Part shown: positions 33,168 through 43,654 of the stretch, in pieces
How positions within the stretch are numbered: the stretch's first letter is position 1
Layout: every line of letters begins with the position of its first letter
NCBI RefSeq assembly: GCF_010093225.1
Contig: NZ_PDWM01000001.1
Span: 157,239-221,238, forward strand
DNA: 64,000 nucleotides
Source of the DNA: Pseudoxanthomonas koreensis
Lineage (GTDB): Bacteria > Pseudomonadota > Gammaproteobacteria > Xanthomonadales > Xanthomonadaceae
Direction of reading: 5' to 3'
Made by a program: the position numbers and the translations under genes
Notes under the pieces: generated by a model
Told to the model about the DNA's origin: nothing
The model's input: only the letters and a program-made list of their open reading frames with translations
The model's database searches: none

Positions 33168-34133
33168 ATGCGACTGCACGATGCCGCCGCGCTCGCGACC
33201 GTGCTTGCGATGGCCACCGCCATTGCCGGCCCCGCGTCCGCCTCCACTCCCGCGCACACCCACACTCACACCGGTACGCCCGAAGGCGTCGCCGCGCCGG
33301 CACCGGCATCTGCGCCGTCGACCGCCTGCCCCGCCAACGCCGGCTGGGACACGCCGTCCCCGCCGCGCCACGTCCACGGCGACATCTGGTACGTCGGCAC
33401 CTGCGGCATCACCGCGCTGCTGGTGACCTCGCCGCAGGGGCACGTGCTGCTGGACGGCGGCACCGCCAGGGGCGCGGCGCTGGTCGAGGCGAATATCCGC
33501 GCCGCCGGATTCCGGGTCGAGGACGTGAAGTACATCGCCGGCTCGCACGAACACTTCGACCACGCCGGCGGTATCGCCGCGCTGCAGGCGGCCAGCGGCG
33601 CCACCGTGGTCGCGCGCGAGCCGGCCGCCGTGGTGCTCGAGCGCGGCCACGCCGACCGCGGCGACCCGCAGCTGCAGGAACTCGAGGCGATGGCACCGGT
33701 GGCCGCGGTCCGCCGCATCACCGACGGCGAGGTGCTGGCGCTGGGGCCGCTGCGCCTGACCGCGCACGCCACGCCCGGCCACTCGCCCGGCGGCAGCAGC
33801 TGGACCTGGCGTTCCTGCGACGGCGTTGCCTGCCTGGACATCGCCTACGTCGACAGCCTCAGCGCGATCTCCGACGACCACTGGCGCTTCAGCGATCCGG
33901 CCAACGCCGCTTACCTCGCCGCCTTCCGCCGCACCCTGGACACGGTCGCCGCCCTGCCCTGCGATATCCTGATCACCCCGCACCCGGGAGCCAGCGAACT
34001 GTGGTCGCGGCTGGGTCCGGCGGCGACCCGCCCGCTGTCCGGCGACGGCGCGTGCCGCGCCAACGCCGACGGCGCCCGCGCCCGCCTGGACAAGCGCCTG
34101 GCGGACGAAGCGGCCGCCCCGCGCCCGGACTGA
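33168..34133 (+). CDS. Subclass B3-type metallo-beta-lactamase
   Basis: A 321-residue exported metallo-beta-lactamase-fold protein with a signal peptide (about residues 1-25) and a His-rich segment (AHTHTHTG) at the mature N-terminus. All zinc ligands of active B3 enzymes are present: HEHFDH (His127, His129, Asp131, His132), His205 in TPGHSPGGSSW and His272 in ITPHPGA. VGTCGITALLVTSPQGHVLLDGG fits the family. It likely hydrolyses beta-lactams in the periplasm, as L1-type enzymes do; activity is inferred. It lies 10 bp after purB, so it may be cotranscribed. No ampR-like regulator is adjacent. Confidence 0.85.
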   Translation: MRLHDAAALATVLAMATAIAGPASASTPAHTHTHTGTPEGVAAPAPASAPSTACPANAGWDTPSPPRHVHGDIWYVGTCGITALLVTSPQGHVLLDGGTARGAALVEANIRAAGFRVEDVKYIAGSHEHFDHAGGIAALQAASGATVVAREPAAVVLERGHADRGDPQLQELEAMAPVAAVRRITDGEVLALGPLRLTAHATPGHSPGGSSWTWRSCDGVACLDIAYVDSLSAISDDHWRFSDPANAAYLAAFRRTLDTVAALPCDILITPHPGASELWSRLGPAATRPLSGDGACRANADGARARLDKRLADEAAAPRPD

Positions 34134-34295
34134 TTGCCCCGCCACGCCGACGCGAGCCGACATGCAGCCGCCCACCCGCATCGACGTCGACGAACCCGCC
34201 CGCGCCTCGCCCCGGGATCGCAGCGTGCCGGCCTCCCCGCGCGGGTACGGCGGGTGCGTCCCGCTTCCCGGCCGGCGCCACCACGAGACAGCCTC

Positions 34296-35588
34296 ATGAG
34301 TACCCGCAAGAGCCCCGCCGCCACCAGGACCGCTGCCAAGGCCGCCGCCAAGGGCAGCCCGGAGACCCGCAGCGCGGCTCCACCGATCGAGATCGACGGC
34401 GCCGCGCTGCCGCCGCTGGGCATGGACCCGGCGGTGTTCCTGCGCGACTACTGGCAGAAGCGCCCGCTGCTCATCCGCAACGCCTTCCCCGGCCTGCGCA
34501 GCCCGCTGATGCCCGAGGACCTGGCCGGCCTGGCCTGCGAGGAAGGCACGCTGTCCCGCCTGATCCGGCATGACCGCGGCCGCGATGCCTGGAGCGTGCG
34601 CCACGGCCCGTTCGCCGAAGAGGACTTTCCCGGCCTGCCCGACCACGACTGGACCCTGCTGGTCCAGGACGTGGACAAGTGGGATCCGGACGTGGCCGCC
34701 CTGCTCGACCATTTCCGCTTCCTGCCGCGCTGGCGGATCGACGACATCATGGTCAGCTTCGCCGCCACCGGCGGCTCGGTCGGCGCGCACGTGGACCAGT
34801 ACGACGTGTTCCTGCTGCAGTCGCATGGACACCGCCGCTGGCAGATCGATGCCGGAGCGAACCCGCCACTGGACTTCCGCGACGACGTCGAACTGAAGCT
34901 GCTGCGCGAGTTCACCCCCACCCACGACTGGGTGCTGGCCCCCGGCGACATGCTCTACCTGCCGCCGAACGTGCCCCACCACGGCATCGCCGAGGATCCG
35001 TGCCTGACCATTTCGGTCGGCATGCGCGCCCCGGCCGCCGCGGAACTGATCGGCGACTGGCTGGACGACCTGCTCGCGGAAACCGACGAGTCGGTGCGCT
35101 ACCACGACGAGGACCTGCAGGTGCCGGTCGATCCGAACGAGATCGACGTGGCCGCGATGAACCGCGTCGTCGCCGCGCTCAACGCGATCCGGATGAACGA
35201 CCCCGACCGGCTCGGCGACTGGTTCGGCCGCTTCATCACCACCTACCGCGCCGCCGGCGAGGTGATGCCGCGCGGTGACGAGCGCCCGCGGATCGAGCTG
35301 GAATGGGACCTCACCCAGGGCGCGGCGCTGCAGCGCCACCCCTGGTCGCGGATGGCCTGGCGGCGCAATACCGCTGGCGGCGGCGCCAGCCTGTTCTGCA
35401 GCGGCCGCACCCTGGCCCTGCCGCTGGCCGACGCCCGCCTGCTCGCCGACACCCGGCTGCTCGACGGCGCGGCCTGGAACGCGCTGTCCGAGGCCGGCCG
35501 CGAAGCCGCGCACGGGCTCTATCAGGCCGGCCACTACGCACTGCTGGCCGACGACCCCGACGCGGACTACGACGACGGGGACGCGTGA
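34296..35588 (+). CDS. JmjC ribosomal oxygenase (YcfD/RoxA-like)
   Basis: A 430-residue 2-oxoglutarate/Fe(II) oxygenase of the YcfD group, which hydroxylates an arginine of ribosomal protein L16. Residues 1-35 are a basic Ala/Lys/Thr extension. FLRDYWQKRPLLIRNAF begins the conserved part. The iron facial triad is His165 and Asp167 in GAHVDQYDVFLLQ, with the distal His in VPHHGIAED (228-229). A C-terminal dimerisation and winged-helix region follows. Its GTGA overlap with the next gene couples the two. The 160 bp after the beta-lactamase hold no obvious gene. Confidence 0.88.
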   Translation: MSTRKSPAATRTAAKAAAKGSPETRSAAPPIEIDGAALPPLGMDPAVFLRDYWQKRPLLIRNAFPGLRSPLMPEDLAGLACEEGTLSRLIRHDRGRDAWSVRHGPFAEEDFPGLPDHDWTLLVQDVDKWDPDVAALLDHFRFLPRWRIDDIMVSFAATGGSVGAHVDQYDVFLLQSHGHRRWQIDAGANPPLDFRDDVELKLLREFTPTHDWVLAPGDMLYLPPNVPHHGIAEDPCLTISVGMRAPAAAELIGDWLDDLLAETDESVRYHDEDLQVPVDPNEIDVAAMNRVVAALNAIRMNDPDRLGDWFGRFITTYRAAGEVMPRGDERPRIELEWDLTQGAALQRHPWSRMAWRRNTAGGGASLFCSGRTLALPLADARLLADTRLLDGAAWNALSEAGREAAHGLYQAGHYALLADDPDADYDDGDA

Positions 35589-36499
35589 GCCCGGCCACCA
35601 CAACGGCCGGCTTCGCCATTGCCGGCGTCGATTACGCGCTCGAGCATGCGCGGCTGCACGCCGTGCGCGAGGTGGTGTTCGTGCAGGGCCAGCAGGTCCC
35701 GGCCGCGCTCGAGCGTGACGCGCTGGACCCGCTGTGCTTCCACGTCCTGGCCGTGGACGCCGGCGGCGCGCCGGTGGGCGCCGCGCGCCTGACCCCGGAG
35801 CGCCGGATCGGGCGCATGGCGGTGCTGGAAGCCTTCCGCGGCCGCGGCATCGGCGAGGCGATGCTGGCCGCGCTGCTGGACGAGGCCCGCCGCCGCGGCT
35901 GGCCCGAGGTCAGCCTGCACGCGCAGGTGCATGCGCTGCCGTTCTACGCCCGCGCCGGCTTCGTCCCCGCCGGCCCGGTGTTCGACGAGGCCGGGATCGC
36001 CCACCGCGAAATGCGCCGGCGCCTGCCCGGGGCCAGCGCGGTGGAGGACGTGGACGCGGCGGCGGCGGTGCTGGTGGCCCTGGCCGGGCACGCGCGCCGC
36101 GAGCTGGGGCTCTACAGCCGGGCCATGGACCCGGGCCTGCTCGACCGCGCCGACGTGCTTGAGGCGCTGCGCCGTTTCGCGGTGCGGCCGGGCGAGCGCC
36201 GGGTGCGGATCCTGCTGCAGGACGCGGCCACCCCGCAGCGCAATGGCACGCCGCTGCTGCCGCTGGCCCAGCGCCTGCCCAGCGTGTTCGCGTTCCGCGA
36301 GGTCCGCGATCCGGTGGACGCGCGCTATGCGTCCGCCTACGCCTTCAACGACACCGGCGGGGCGCTGTTCCGGCCACTGGGTCACCGCTTCGACGGCGAG
36401 GGCGGTGTCGAGGACGCGCCGGTCGCGCGCCGCCTGCAGCTGGAATTCGAACGGGTCTGGGAGCGTTCGCGGCCCTGCACCGAATACCGCGCCCTCTAG
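35585..36499 (+). CDS. GNAT acetyltransferase fused to a C-terminal DUF7931-like domain
   Basis: A 304-residue protein with a GTG start overlapping the JmjC stop (GTGA). The N-terminal 140 residues form a GNAT domain: FVQGQQVPAALERDALD, then the acetyl-CoA loop RRIGRMAVLEAFRGRGIGEAML (Q/RxxGxG/A as RGRGIG) and FYARAGFVPAGPVFDEAGIAH. The second half (about 155-304) has LGLYSRAMDPGLLD and VRILLQDAATPQRNG, a separate domain found fused to or beside GNATs. The pairing with a ribosomal oxygenase hints at another modification of translation machinery, which is inference. Confidence 0.78.
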   Translation: MSPATTTAGFAIAGVDYALEHARLHAVREVVFVQGQQVPAALERDALDPLCFHVLAVDAGGAPVGAARLTPERRIGRMAVLEAFRGRGIGEAMLAALLDEARRRGWPEVSLHAQVHALPFYARAGFVPAGPVFDEAGIAHREMRRRLPGASAVEDVDAAAAVLVALAGHARRELGLYSRAMDPGLLDRADVLEALRRFAVRPGERRVRILLQDAATPQRNGTPLLPLAQRLPSVFAFREVRDPVDARYASAYAFNDTGGALFRPLGHRFDGEGGVEDAPVARRLQLEFERVWERSRPCTEYRAL

Positions 36500-36796
36500 C
36501 GCTTCGCCGGCCGCGGCCTGCATGAACGGAATCCTGCCGCGGACGCGCCGCGCGACCGCTCCGGACGGGCCTGATATGCGCTTTCCAGCGCCGCGGCGGA
36601 CGATCCCGGCACAGTGCGCGGAGGCGGTCATGCGCGAGTGTGAACAGGCCCCGCCGGTGGGCGCGGAACGGGGCGTCTGGGCCCTTCGTATAGGTCCCTG
36701 AATGCGCACGGAGGGGTATACTTTGCGGCTGTCATGCCAGTTACGCCGGGCCCGAGGCAGCCTCGGTTCCGTCCCCCACCCAGACGCGGCAGCATC
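36500..36796 (+). promoter_or_regulatory. Intergenic region upstream of sucA with a -10-like box
   Basis: A stretch of 297 bp without a convincing gene. GGGGTATACTTT contains TATACT at 36717-36722, a good -10 about 75 bp before the sucA start. No matching -35 stands out at 16-18 bp upstream, so an activator-dependent or extended-type promoter is possible. The rest has no repeats that I can see. Confidence 0.4.
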
Positions 36797-39625
36797 GTGG
36801 ACAACCTACTAAAGCAGTTTGCGCAGTCTTCGCAGCTCGGCAGCAATGCCGCCTTCATCGAGGACCTGTACGAGCAGTACCTGGTCTCCCCCGACAGTGT
36901 CGATCCGAAGTGGAAAGCGTATTTCGACGGTTTCCAGGGCCACCAGGCCGGTGACATCCCGCATTCGGCGGTCATAGCCCACATCGCCGACGCCGCCCGC
37001 CACGCCGCCAACAACGGCTTTGCCGATGCCCCGGCCGGCGACGAGCGCGAGCGCAATGTCGGCCGCCTGATCACCGCCTACCGCTCGCGCGGCCACCTCG
37101 GCGCGAAGCTCGACCCGCTGGCGCTGACCCCGTCGATGAACCCGCCCGACCTGGGCCTGTCGTTCCACAACCTGTCCGAGCGCGACCTGGACGGCGAGTT
37201 CAGCACCGGCGGCCTGGCCGGCCAGCCGCGGATGCGGCTGCGCGACCTGCTCGCCCGGCTGCAGGCGACCTACACCGGCTCCATCGGCGCCGAGTTCATG
37301 CACATCCCCGAGGTCGAGCAGCGCCAGTGGCTGTACCAGCGCCTGGAGCTGGCCGGCGGCGACTACGACCTCGGTGCCGGAACCCGCCAGCGCGTGCTGG
37401 AGCGGCTGACCGCCGCCGAGGGCCTGGAGCGCTACCTGCACACCAAGTACGTCGGCCAGAAGCGCTTCTCGCTGGAAGGCGGCGATTCGCTGATCCCGCT
37501 GCTGGACAAGGTGATCCGCCAGGCCGGCGTGGACAAGGTCAAGGACATCGTGGTCGGCATGGCCCACCGCGGCCGCCTCAACGTGCTGGTCAACACCCTG
37601 GGCAAGAACCCGCGCAAGCTGTTCGACGAGTTCGAGGGCAAGTTCGAGCACGACGCCCGCGCCCACGCCGGCGACGTGAAGTACCACATGGGCTTCTCCG
37701 CCGACATCGCCACCCCTGGCGGCCCGGTGCACCTGGCCCTGGCCTTCAACCCCTCGCACCTGGAGATCGTCGACCCGGTGGTCGCCGGCTCGGGGCGTTC
37801 GCGCCAGGAGCGCCGCGGTGACGACGAGCGCCGCCAGGTGCTGCCGATCCTGATCCACGGCGACGCCGCGTTCGCCGGCCAGGGCGTGGTGATGGAACTG
37901 TTCCAGATGTCGCAGGCGCGCGGCTTCGCCGTCGGCGGCACCCTGCACGTGGTGATCAACAACCAGGTCGGCTTCACCACCAGCAACAAGGAAGACGCCC
38001 GCTCCACCCTGTACTGCACCGACGTGGCCAAGATGGTCGGCGCGCCGGTGTTCCACGTGAACGGCGACGACCCGGAAGCGGTCGTGTTCGTCGCGAAGCT
38101 GGCCTACGAGTTCCGCCAGCAGTTCAGGAAGGACGTGGTCATCGACCTAGTCTGCTACCGCCGCCACGGCCACAACGAGGCCGACGAGCCGGCGGCGACC
38201 CAGCCGGTGATGTACCAGACCATCCGCAAGCATCCCACCACCCGCGAGCTGTACGCGGCACGCCTCGAGAAGGCCGGGGTGATCGCCGCCGGCGCCGGCA
38301 AGGCGCTGGTGGACGAGTACCGCGACAAGCTCGACGCCGGCGAGGTCACCACCGACCTGGCCGGCTCCAAACCGGAAGACTACGAGCTGACCATCGACTG
38401 GTCGAAGTACCTCTCGGGCACCCTGTCCGACGCGGTCGACACGAAGGTCAAGAAGGGCACGCTGCAGCAACTGGCGAAGATCATCAACACGATCCCGCAG
38501 GGCGTGTCGCTGCACCCGCGCGTGGCCAAGATCTACGAGGACCGGGCGAAGATGTCCGCCGGCGAGATCGGCGGCGACTGGGGCTTCGCCGAGAACCTGG
38601 CCTACGCCACCCTGCTGTCCGAGGGTTACGGCCTGCGCCTGGTCGGCCAGGATGCCGGCCGCGGCACGTTCTTCCACCGCCACGCGGTGCTGCACGACCA
38701 GAAGACCGACAGCTACTACCTGCCGCTGCGCCAGCTGGTCGAGAGTCCCGAGCAGTGCACCATCATCGACTCGCTGCTCAGCGAGGAGGCGGTGATGGCG
38801 TTCGAGTACGGTTTCTCCACCACCGACCCGAACACCCTGGACATCTGGGAAGGTCAGTTCGGCGACTTCGCCAACGGCGCCCAGGTGGTGATCGACCAGT
38901 TCATCGCCTCGGGCGAGGCCAAGTGGGGCCGCATCTCCGGCCTGACCCTGCTGCTGCCGCACGGCTACGAAGGCCAGGGCCCGGAGCACAGTTCCGCGCG
39001 CCTGGAGCGCTTCCTGCAGCTGTGCGCGCTGGAGAACATGCTGGTCTGCGTGCCGACCACCCCGGCGCAGTGCTTCCACATGCTGCGCCGGCAGATGAAG
39101 ATGGGCACGCGCAAGCCGCTGGTGGTGATGAGCCCGAAGTCGCTGCTGCGCCACAAGCTGGCGGTGTCCAGCCTGGACGAACTGGCCAACGGCGGATTCC
39201 AGCACCTGATCCCGGACGCCTCGGCCAATGCGAAGAAGGTCAAGCGCGTGGTGGTGTGTTCCGGCAAGGTCTACTACGACCTGCTCGAGGACCAGCAGAA
39301 GCGCGGCCAGGACGACGTCGCCATCGTCCGCGTCGAGCAGCTGTACCCGTTCCCGCGCGAGCTGCTGGCCGCCGAGCTCAAGAAGTACGCCAAGGCCACC
39401 GACGTGGTCTGGTGCCAGGAGGAGCCGCAGAACCAGGGCGCGTGGTACCAGATCAAGCACCACCTGCAGGCTTGCCTGGGCAAGGGCCAGGCGCTGAGCT
39501 ACGCCGGCCGCCTGCGCTCGCCGTCGCCGGCGGTGGGCCACTTCGCCGACCATGTCGAGGAACAGCTCAAGCTGGTCGCCGATGCGCTGGTCAACCCGCC
39601 CGGCAACCAGATCGCCGCCGAATAA
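36797..39625 (+). CDS. sucA: 2-oxoglutarate dehydrogenase E1 component
   Basis: A 942-residue thiamine-diphosphate enzyme decarboxylating 2-oxoglutarate and passing succinyl groups to E2. The GTG start at 36797 gives [20 protein letters not shown] and the 942 residues usual for Xanthomonadaceae; the longer ATG frame from 36734 adds non-conserved residues. [11 protein letters not shown] (about residue 253), [12 protein letters not shown] and NNQVGFTT are the E1 motifs, and the C-terminal half carries [15 protein letters not shown]. It heads the sucA-sucB-lpd operon. Confidence 0.95.
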   Translation: MDNLLKQFAQSSQLGSNAAFIEDLYEQYLVSPDSVDPKWKAYFDGFQGHQAGDIPHSAVIAHIADAARHAANNGFADAPAGDERERNVGRLITAYRSRGHLGAKLDPLALTPSMNPPDLGLSFHNLSERDLDGEFSTGGLAGQPRMRLRDLLARLQATYTGSIGAEFMHIPEVEQRQWLYQRLELAGGDYDLGAGTRQRVLERLTAAEGLERYLHTKYVGQKRFSLEGGDSLIPLLDKVIRQAGVDKVKDIVVGMAHRGRLNVLVNTLGKNPRKLFDEFEGKFEHDARAHAGDVKYHMGFSADIATPGGPVHLALAFNPSHLEIVDPVVAGSGRSRQERRGDDERRQVLPILIHGDAAFAGQGVVMELFQMSQARGFAVGGTLHVVINNQVGFTTSNKEDARSTLYCTDVAKMVGAPVFHVNGDDPEAVVFVAKLAYEFRQQFRKDVVIDLVCYRRHGHNEADEPAATQPVMYQTIRKHPTTRELYAARLEKAGVIAAGAGKALVDEYRDKLDAGEVTTDLAGSKPEDYELTIDWSKYLSGTLSDAVDTKVKKGTLQQLAKIINTIPQGVSLHPRVAKIYEDRAKMSAGEIGGDWGFAENLAYATLLSEGYGLRLVGQDAGRGTFFHRHAVLHDQKTDSYYLPLRQLVESPEQCTIIDSLLSEEAVMAFEYGFSTTDPNTLDIWEGQFGDFANGAQVVIDQFIASGEAKWGRISGLTLLLPHGYEGQGPEHSSARLERFLQLCALENMLVCVPTTPAQCFHMLRRQMKMGTRKPLVVMSPKSLLRHKLAVSSLDELANGGFQHLIPDASANAKKVKRVVVCSGKVYYDLLEDQQKRGQDDVAIVRVEQLYPFPRELLAAELKKYAKATDVVWCQEEPQNQGAWYQIKHHLQACLGKGQALSYAGRLRSPSPAVGHFADHVEEQLKLVADALVNPPGNQIAAE

Positions 39626-39662
39626 TCCGTCGCCCCACGCATACAGGAATCAAGGACGCCCC

Positions 39663-40871
39663 ATGGCCACCGAAGTCAAAGTTCCGGTCCTTCCCGAATC
39701 GGTCTCCGATGCCACCATTGCCAGCTGCCACAAGAAGGCCGGCGACGCGGTCAAGCGCGACGAGAACCTGGTCGACCTGGAGACCGACAAGGTCGTGCTC
39801 GAGGTCCCCTCGCCGGTCGACGGCGTGCTGAAGGAGATCAAGTTCCAGGAAGGCGACACGGTGACCAGCCAGCAGCTGCTGGCGATCATCGAGGAGGGCG
39901 CCGTCGCCGCAGCCCCGGCGGCGAAGCCGGCCGCCGGCGCCGAAGAGGGGCCGGAGAAGAAGGGCGCCGCCAAGGCCGAGGCCGCCGCGCCGTCTTCGAC
40001 CCGTCCGGCCCCGGCTGCCGGCGGCGACCTGCCCCCGGGCGCCCGCGCCACCGCCGCCCGCGAAGGCGTCGACGCCTCGCAGGTCGAGGGCAGCGGCCGC
40101 CGCGGCGCGGTGACCAAGGAAGACATCGTCAACTACGCCCGCAGCGGCGGTGCCGGCAAGGCCGGCGGCGCGCGCCCGGAAGAACGCGTGCCGATGACCC
40201 GCATCCGCAAGCGCATCGCCGAACGGCTGATGCAGTCCAAGGACTCGATCGCGATGCTGACCTCGTTCAACGAGGTCAACCTCGCCAAGGTCTCGGCCGC
40301 GCGCAAGGAACTGCAGGACGACTTCCAGAAGGCGCACGGCATCAAGCTGGGCTTCATGAGCTTCTTCGTGAAGGCCGCGGCCAACGCACTGCAGCGCTTC
40401 CCGGTGGTCAACGCCTCGGTCGACGGCGACGACATCATCTACCACGGCTACGCCGACATCTCGATCGCGGTGTCCACCGACAAGGGCCTGGTGACGCCGG
40501 TGCTGCGCAACGTCGAGCGGCAGGGCTTCGCCGAGATCGAGCAGGGCATCGCCGATTACGCGAAGAAGGCGCGCGACGGCAAGCTCGGCCTGGACGACCT
40601 GCAGGGCGGCACCTTCACCATCACCAACGGCGGCACCTTCGGCTCGCTGATGTCGACCCCGATCGTCAACCCGCCGCAGAGCGCGATCCTGGGCATGCAC
40701 ACGATCAAGGAGCGCCCGATCGCCGAAAACGGCCAGGTCGTGATCGCGCCGATGATGTACATCGCGCTGTCCTACGACCACCGCATCATCGACGGCAAGG
40801 ACGCGGTGCAGTTCCTGGTCGACATCAAGAACCAGCTCGAGAACCCGAACCGCATCCTGTTCGGCCTCTGA
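39663..40871 (+). CDS. sucB: Dihydrolipoyl succinyltransferase (E2)
   Basis: A 402-residue E2 subunit. An N-terminal lipoyl domain carries the lipoylated Lys in [15 protein letters not shown] (about residue 43). An Ala/Pro-rich linker, a peripheral-subunit-binding domain ([20 protein letters not shown], about 122-145) and the acetyltransferase-fold catalytic domain with [13 protein letters not shown] (about 373-385) follow. Only one lipoyl domain is present, as expected for SucB. It is 37 bp after sucA. Confidence 0.95.
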   Translation: MATEVKVPVLPESVSDATIASCHKKAGDAVKRDENLVDLETDKVVLEVPSPVDGVLKEIKFQEGDTVTSQQLLAIIEEGAVAAAPAAKPAAGAEEGPEKKGAAKAEAAAPSSTRPAPAAGGDLPPGARATAAREGVDASQVEGSGRRGAVTKEDIVNYARSGGAGKAGGARPEERVPMTRIRKRIAERLMQSKDSIAMLTSFNEVNLAKVSAARKELQDDFQKAHGIKLGFMSFFVKAAANALQRFPVVNASVDGDDIIYHGYADISIAVSTDKGLVTPVLRNVERQGFAEIEQGIADYAKKARDGKLGLDDLQGGTFTITNGGTFGSLMSTPIVNPPQSAILGMHTIKERPIAENGQVVIAPMMYIALSYDHRIIDGKDAVQFLVDIKNQLENPNRILFGL

Positions 40872-42335
<1,464 letters not shown>

Positions 42336-42353
42336 AGGTTGGCTTTATGGATG

Positions 42354-42381
42354 CCTGGCGTTTGCGCCCGCAAACGCCAGG
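42354..42381. repeat. Perfect 13-bp inverted repeat after lpdA
   Basis: CCTGGCGTTTGCG and its exact complement separated by two bases, 18 bp after the lpdA stop. It has no T-tail, so it is more likely an mRNA 3'-end stabiliser or REP-like unit than a terminator. Confidence 0.8.
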
Positions 42382-42426
42382 ATCCCCGTACTGCCATCCC
42401 TGCCACCCGCGCCGTTGGCGCGAACC

Positions 42427-42481
42427 GCCCCCGACTCGGGGGCTATGGCCAGAAGCCGGGCACTGCCCGGCTTTGCTGTTT
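42427..42481 (+). terminator. Terminator of the sucA-sucB-lpdA operon
   Basis: Two successive hairpins: GCCCCC/GGGGGC at 42427-42443, then AGCCGGGC/GCCCGGCT at 42454-42472 with a 3-base loop. The second is followed by TTTGCTGTTT, a usable T-rich tail. It lies about 120 bp after lpdA and before the small membrane protein. Confidence 0.75.
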
Positions 42482-42524
42482 GGCCCATCCGCATGACACC
42501 CCATGCCATCAGGAGCTTGAGCCG

Positions 42525-42698
42525 ATGACTTCGAAAGGACTGCCGCCGCGGGTTGCCGCCGGGATGTATTTCCTGGCCGGGGTGCTGTTCGTCGCCGGTG
42601 CGCTGGCTGCGCAGCGACCGGGTTTCGCCGCCGTGGGCGTCGCCTTCGCCCTGCTGGGTGCCGCCATGTGGCTGCGCCAGCGCAAGGGCCGGGACTGA
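42525..42698 (+). CDS. Small membrane protein
   Basis: A 57-residue protein with two hydrophobic segments (about residues 11-29 and 33-49: YFLAGVLFVAGALAA, FAAVGVAFALLGAAMWL) and basic ends (MTSKGLPPRVAAG, RQRKGRD). AGGAGC lies upstream of the ATG. The codon pattern is GC-rich like its neighbours. I do not recognise a family. Confidence 0.6.
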   Translation: MTSKGLPPRVAAGMYFLAGVLFVAGALAAQRPGFAAVGVAFALLGAAMWLRQRKGRD

Positions 42699-42741
42699 GC
42701 CAGGCCGACTCCGTACGTCTTTCCACGAAAAAGATCCTCGC

Positions 42742-43335
42742 ATGAAATCGATCTGCGTCTACTGCGGCTCCAACTCCGGCAGCAAGCCGGCCTACACCGA
42801 GCGTGCCATCGCCCTGGGCGACCGCCTGGCCAAGGAAGGGCTACGCCTGGTCTACGGTGGCGGCAACGTCGGCCTGATGGGCACGGTGGCCAACGCGGTG
42901 CTGGCCGCAGGCGGCGAGGTGACCGGGGTGATCCCCAAGCAGCTGGCCGACTGGGAAGTGGCGCACAAGGGACTGACCGAACTGGAGATCGTCGGTTCGA
43001 TGCACGAGCGCAAGTCGCGCATGTTCGACCTCGCCGATGCCTTCGTCGCCCTGCCCGGCGGCTTCGGCACGATGGAGGAGATCTTCGAGATGCTGACCTG
43101 GCGCCAGCTCGGCATCGGCAACAAGCCCTGCGCCTTCCTCGACGTGGAAGGCTTCTACGCCCCGTTGATCGGCATGATCGACCGGATGGTCGCCGAGCGC
43201 TTCCTGCACCCTGACCAGCGCGCGGACCTGTGGTACGGCGGCGACATCGACGCGATGCTGGCGTGGATGCGGGCGTACGAGCCGGCGCAGGCGTCGAAGT
43301 GGATAGACGAGAAGCGGCGCGACGCATTGCGGTAG
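42742..43335 (+). CDS. LOG family protein (cytokinin riboside phosphoribohydrolase-like)
   Basis: A 197-residue lysine-decarboxylase-fold protein of the LOG family. It starts MKSICVYCGSNSGSKPAYTE and has LVYGGGNVGLMG (about residues 35-46) and the signature PGGFGTMEE (about 108-116), with an arginine in MHERKSRM. LOG enzymes cleave nucleoside 5'-monophosphates to base and ribose phosphate; in bacteria the natural substrate is often unclear. It is 43 bp after the small membrane protein. Confidence 0.9.
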   Translation: MKSICVYCGSNSGSKPAYTERAIALGDRLAKEGLRLVYGGGNVGLMGTVANAVLAAGGEVTGVIPKQLADWEVAHKGLTELEIVGSMHERKSRMFDLADAFVALPGGFGTMEEIFEMLTWRQLGIGNKPCAFLDVEGFYAPLIGMIDRMVAERFLHPDQRADLWYGGDIDAMLAWMRAYEPAQASKWIDEKRRDALR

Positions 43336-43379
43336 GCGCGCGGGCGCGTGGCCCGGCGGCTCGCGCTGTTGTGCTTTGC

Positions 43380-43538
43380 GATCGGAGCCACGATCTGGAA
43401 GCCGCCCGAGGACGTCGTACCCTGGGGATATGGCCCAAGTGGCACATGGATGTGCCACGGCCCTTCGTAAAGACAGGATGTCGTCCCGAAGGGTGGGACA
43501 TATCCCCAGGGTGCGGCGGCCCCCGCCGAAGCCGACGC
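43380..43538 (+). repeat. Structured element, family 3 (copy A)
   Basis: About 159 bp. A 5' hairpin GATCG/CGATC (43380-43395) comes first. Then a long stem, ACCCTGGGGATATG pairing with CATATCCCCAGGGT (43419-43512), encloses a core: hairpin GTGGCACA/TGTGCCAC with loop TGGA, the sequence TAAAGACAGGATGTCG, and CCCGAAGGG. A 3' hairpin CGGCGG/CCGCCG (43514-43528) is followed by GAAGCCGACGC. Copies B and C (near 49.7 and 50.1 kb) share the core almost base for base but have unrelated, still complementary outer stems. It lies between LOG and acuI. DNA or RNA level is undecided. Confidence 0.75.
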
Positions 43539-43654
43539 TTCAAGGCCCCCCGGTTCCCGCAACCAGAAGAAGAACCTTTGATTTCCGCCATCCGGATGGA
43601 AGAATCGAAGGCACTGGGTCCCGGGCGTTCGCCGGGACGAAGGAGCCCCTGCAC

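Noticed and set aside
34134..34295. A small gene between the beta-lactamase and the JmjC gene
   Set aside because: An ATG frame exists, but it is short, Pro/Arg-rich, has no ribosome site and overlaps the JmjC start region.
43419..43512. Family 3 copy A as an ordinary MITE
   Set aside because: A MITE family shares its terminal inverted repeats. The three copies have perfect but mutually unrelated ends, and no target-site duplication was evident.
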